The position numbers and the translations under genes are program-made. This document shows, piece after piece, positions 61,472-64,000 of a DNA stretch of 64,000 bases (position 1 is the stretch's first letter; every line of letters starts with the position of its first letter). The notes under the pieces are model-generated. The model made no database searches, had not been told where the DNA came from, and saw only the letters and a list, made by a program, of their open reading frames with translations. This stretch comes from Solanum dulcamara (lineage: Eukaryota; Streptophyta; Magnoliopsida; Solanales; Solanaceae), in contig NC_077240.1 in assembly GCF_947179165.1 (NCBI RefSeq), positions 53,840,001 to 53,904,000 on the forward strand. Direction: 5' to 3'.

Positions 61472-63614
61472 ATGTCCAAAGACGCTTCTTCTTCATCTCT
61501 TAGATCCGCTTCTCGAAGCAATCTGAAACCAACCGAGTCCAATGAGAACGACTTCCACAACCTCTTCACCCAATTTCCTTTTCCTCCTCCTCGCACACCT
61601 CTTAATTCCATTGCCGATCCATCTCAATTATCTCAACACCTCCAATCTGAAAGTTTTAGAGCTTCCCATCGAAAATATGAGATCCCTGATACTCATATTG
61701 GAAATGGAGTTAGAGGGAAATCACATTCTGAACCTAATTCAGCTCAAACTACTCCGGTAAGGAGAATTTCTAATGTGTTCACACCGGGGACTTGCTCCGG
61801 GGTTAGGCATGCTATGCATACAGGAGCGAAAGGGACAGCTTTATCTTCTAGAACTTCAAAAGGAACTCCAGTTATCAACTCCGAGCCTTCTGTCCAAGTT
61901 CCGCACTTTGAGCTGGCTGAGGATCCTTCTTTCTGGAAAGATCACAATGTGCAGGTTCTGTTCAGGAATTATGTTAACCACATCAAATTTTATGTCTTTT
62001 CAAATTGAGCTATTTGACTGCCTCATTGACTGCCATTATGGTCTTCGACAGTCATCAAACTAGCTTTTGGATTGACTTTGGCTCAAGGTCCATCTTTTTT
62101 CTTAATAGGAATAACAAAAGTGACTACTTTATTCACTCAGGTGTTGATTCGTGTTAGACCATTAAATAACACGGAGAAACTGTCACAAGGATATGCTAGA
62201 TGCTTAAGGCAAGAGAGTACACAGACACTGGTTTGGCTTGGTCATCCTGAAACCAGATTCACCTTTGATCATGTTGCTTGTGAAACTATATCACAGGTTT
62301 GAAATACTATAATCTGTATCTGCATGCTTTTGCATCCACAGAAGCATGAATGCACCATGTGTGGTGCAGGATGAGATAAGGTTAATAAAATTTTGATATG
62401 AACTGTTCTCTTGAGCTTTGAGCAGGAAAAACTTTTCAGAGTTGCAGGGTTTCCCATGGTGGATAACTGCATGTCCGGTTATAATAGCTGCATGTTTGCA
62501 TATGGTCAGGTGTGCAACAATGCTAATTCTAGGTGTTTGATGTAATTTACAATAGCCGATTATTGAATTATAGTTTTTGGGTTATTCCATTCTTGCAGAC
62601 TGGAAGTGGAAAGACTTACACAATGATGGGTGACATAGGTGAAATGAGTGGAAAGCTAAGCGAACAATGTGGGATCACTCCTCGAATATTTGAGTACTTA
62701 TTTACTAGAATTAGAGAGGTTAGATATGGAAAAAAAGGATGATTTTAGCTGTCCTCACCACTTGGCATGACTAGTTTTAATGCCTTTTGGTATTCTAATG
62801 CCTTTTAGGAAGAGGACAAGCGAAAGAATGAGAAGCTGAAGTATAGTTGCAAATGTTCTTTCTTAGAGATATATAATGAACAGATAACGGACCTCCTTGA
62901 GCCTTCATCAACTAATTTGCTGGTAAGTGTAATTTTATTTTATGACAATTGTTGTTGTGTTTCACATTCATACAGAATCAGTCACTATATATGCTGACAT
63001 ATGATAGCTAAGAGAAGACTTGAAGAAAGGTGTATATGTTGAAAACCTTACTGAAGTTAGCGTCAGTTCTGTTGATGATGTTCTCAGAATTTTGTTACAG
63101 GTGAAACCTAGTGCTGAACCTTCATCTCTAAGCTATGTTGCTCAGGTCCTCCAAAAATGTTTGTGCACCCGTGTTGGATCCTCCAAAAATGCATTACTTT
63201 GGAGGATCTGAAACACATCTGATCTCACTTTTGGAGGCTATTAGCAACGTAGTCTCTAAGCACTTCTCATAAGAGAATTGTTTTGATGATTTTGTCTTCC
63301 ACAGGGACCTGCAAATAGAAAAACGACTGCTACTCATATGAATACTGAGAGCAGTCGATCTCATAGTGTTTTCACTTGCAACATTGAGAGTTGCTGGGAG
63401 AAAGACTTGATGAAGCACTTTAGATTTGGAAGGTTAAACCTAGTAGATCTAGCTGGTTCTGAAAGGTAAGTTTCGACTTCAATAGCGTATAATCTTAGTC
63501 AGTTGTGTTTTCAGGCTTACACAATTTCCCATTATCTAGGCAGAAAAGCTCTGGTGCAGAAGGAGACCGTTTGAAAGAAGCTGCAAATATAAACAAGTCT
63601 TTATCAACTCTTGG
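61472..63614 (+). CDS. KIN-12 type kinesin motor protein, N-terminal part (partial, 8 exons)
   Basis: Plus-end-type kinesin of the plant KIN-12 family (PAKRP1/POK group), which acts at the preprophase/phragmoplast division site in cytokinesis. The exons are 61472-61954, 62141-62296, 62426-62509, 62599-62718, 62809-62922, 63008-63100, 63305-63465 and 63540-63614. All introns are GT-AG, and the first six junctions are in phase 0. Residues 1-161 are a Ser/Pro-rich N-terminal extension ([32 protein letters not shown]). The motor starts at [12 protein letters not shown] (162). P-loop GQTGSGKT is at 240-247, split by intron 3. Switch I NTESSRSH is at 363-370 and switch II DLAGSE at 398-403. The visible 428 residues end at NKSLSTLG, so the rest of the motor and the long coiled-coil tail lie beyond the window. 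The ATG at 61472 is the first in frame. The [10 protein letters not shown] and [15 protein letters not shown] wording is closest, from memory, to the POK-like KIN-12C/D/F group. Confidence 0.92.
63142..63225. repeat. Small hairpin repeat in kinesin intron 6
   Basis: gatcctccaaa (63177-63187) and tttggaggatc (63198-63208) form a perfect 11-bp hairpin. A direct partial repeat, ggtcctccaaaaatg, lies at 63145-63159. Probably a fragment of a dispersed non-coding repeat. Confidence 0.55.
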
Positions 63615-64000
63615 GTAATGATATTCATAAGATCATCTTGAGTAAATTGGGGGCTGAAATTGCTATGTCATGCCTTTTGTTTTCTTGATTATTTTAAATG
63701 CCCCTCCCCCTCCCCTCCAAGTGGATTAGATGATTACTCAGGAACTCAGTATGACCCATTGCATGCTTTGATTTATTCCTTCAGGGTCAAGCATTCTTAA
63801 TTCTCATCACTATACGATTCTTAATACTAAAGATTAGGCAGAAGAAGAACTAGAACTTGAACTTTTCGCCCTTCCCCTTGTACCAAGAAGCAAGTTTATA
63901 AAATAAGGATATATTATAAGTTGTTTTCCTTTACTTTAATAATGTAGGAAGTGTAATTATGTATCTTATCGGGACATTAATGACTGATTAAGCAAAACAT
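63615..64000 (+). other. Start of kinesin intron 8 (continues beyond window)
   Basis: Begins with gtaatg after exon 8 (CTT GG). No sequence encoding the expected LxVIM continuation is seen up to 64000. Confidence 0.7.

Noticed and set aside
61955..62008. Read-through of kinesin exon 1 into a 185-codon protein
   Set aside because: gtgcag|gttctg is a splice donor; exon 2 (VLIRVRP...) restores the motor sequence exactly, whereas read-through gives an unrelated tail and a stop.

Overview
Organism. The window is plant nuclear DNA, most likely from a nightshade (Solanaceae). The only credible host gene is an intron-containing plant kinesin at the right end, a KIN-12 / phragmoplast-orienting-kinesin type. 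It has an intact P-loop and canonical GT-AG introns. The other ~61 kb is layered transposable-element DNA. Its LTR termini (TGTCACGACCC... / ...GTTACA, ...GTAACA) are of a style I associate with nightshade Ty3/gypsy (Tekay/del-like) elements. I see no bacterial gene, operon or CRISPR array.

Left block, 1-25.9 kb: a nest of LTR retrotransposons. Element A (minus strand, cut by the window start) runs from 1 to 24041. Its interior is interrupted by two solo LTRs of one family in opposite orientations (C1, 2648-4955; C2, 6493-8730). It is also interrupted by a complete related element B (9205-20020). Each of the three insertions has a perfect 5-bp target duplication. A and B have very long LTRs (~3.4-3.6 kb), a short interior (~3.7-3.9 kb), and only broken gag/pol remains, like large retrotransposon derivatives. 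B also carries a 5S-rRNA-derived sequence antisense to the element. A itself sits in an older LTR fragment (D, to 25851).

Middle block, 25.9-48.4 kb: DNA transposons and retroelement relics. It holds three hAT-type non-autonomous elements, two PIF/Harbinger-type MITEs, and a Pack-MULE (30874-33092, perfect 9-bp TSD) carrying the 3' end of a ribosomal protein P0 gene. It also holds solo LTRs F (33629-36448) and H (38915-41378), and a 5'-truncated LINE on the minus strand (about 42385 down to 36449). H lies inside a MITE, which lies inside the LINE. AT-rich, microsatellite-rich tandem duplications follow (43-46.4 kb).

Right block, 48.4-61.2 kb: a third A/B-type element E (48380-54610), rearranged at its 5' end with a fold-back junction. 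Then comes a Helitron-like 3' terminus (~54971). Last is a ~3.8 kb solo LTR G (55223-61235) that contains the third solo LTR of the C family (55291-57523).

Host gene, 61.2-64 kb: the first eight exons of the KIN-12 kinesin (61472-63614, + strand), continuing past the window. Solo LTR G ends less than 25 bp upstream of the putative TATA box, so anything beyond the core promoter has been pushed ~6 kb away. There is no pathway-level gene cooperation here; the biology is genome turnover next to one cell-division gene.
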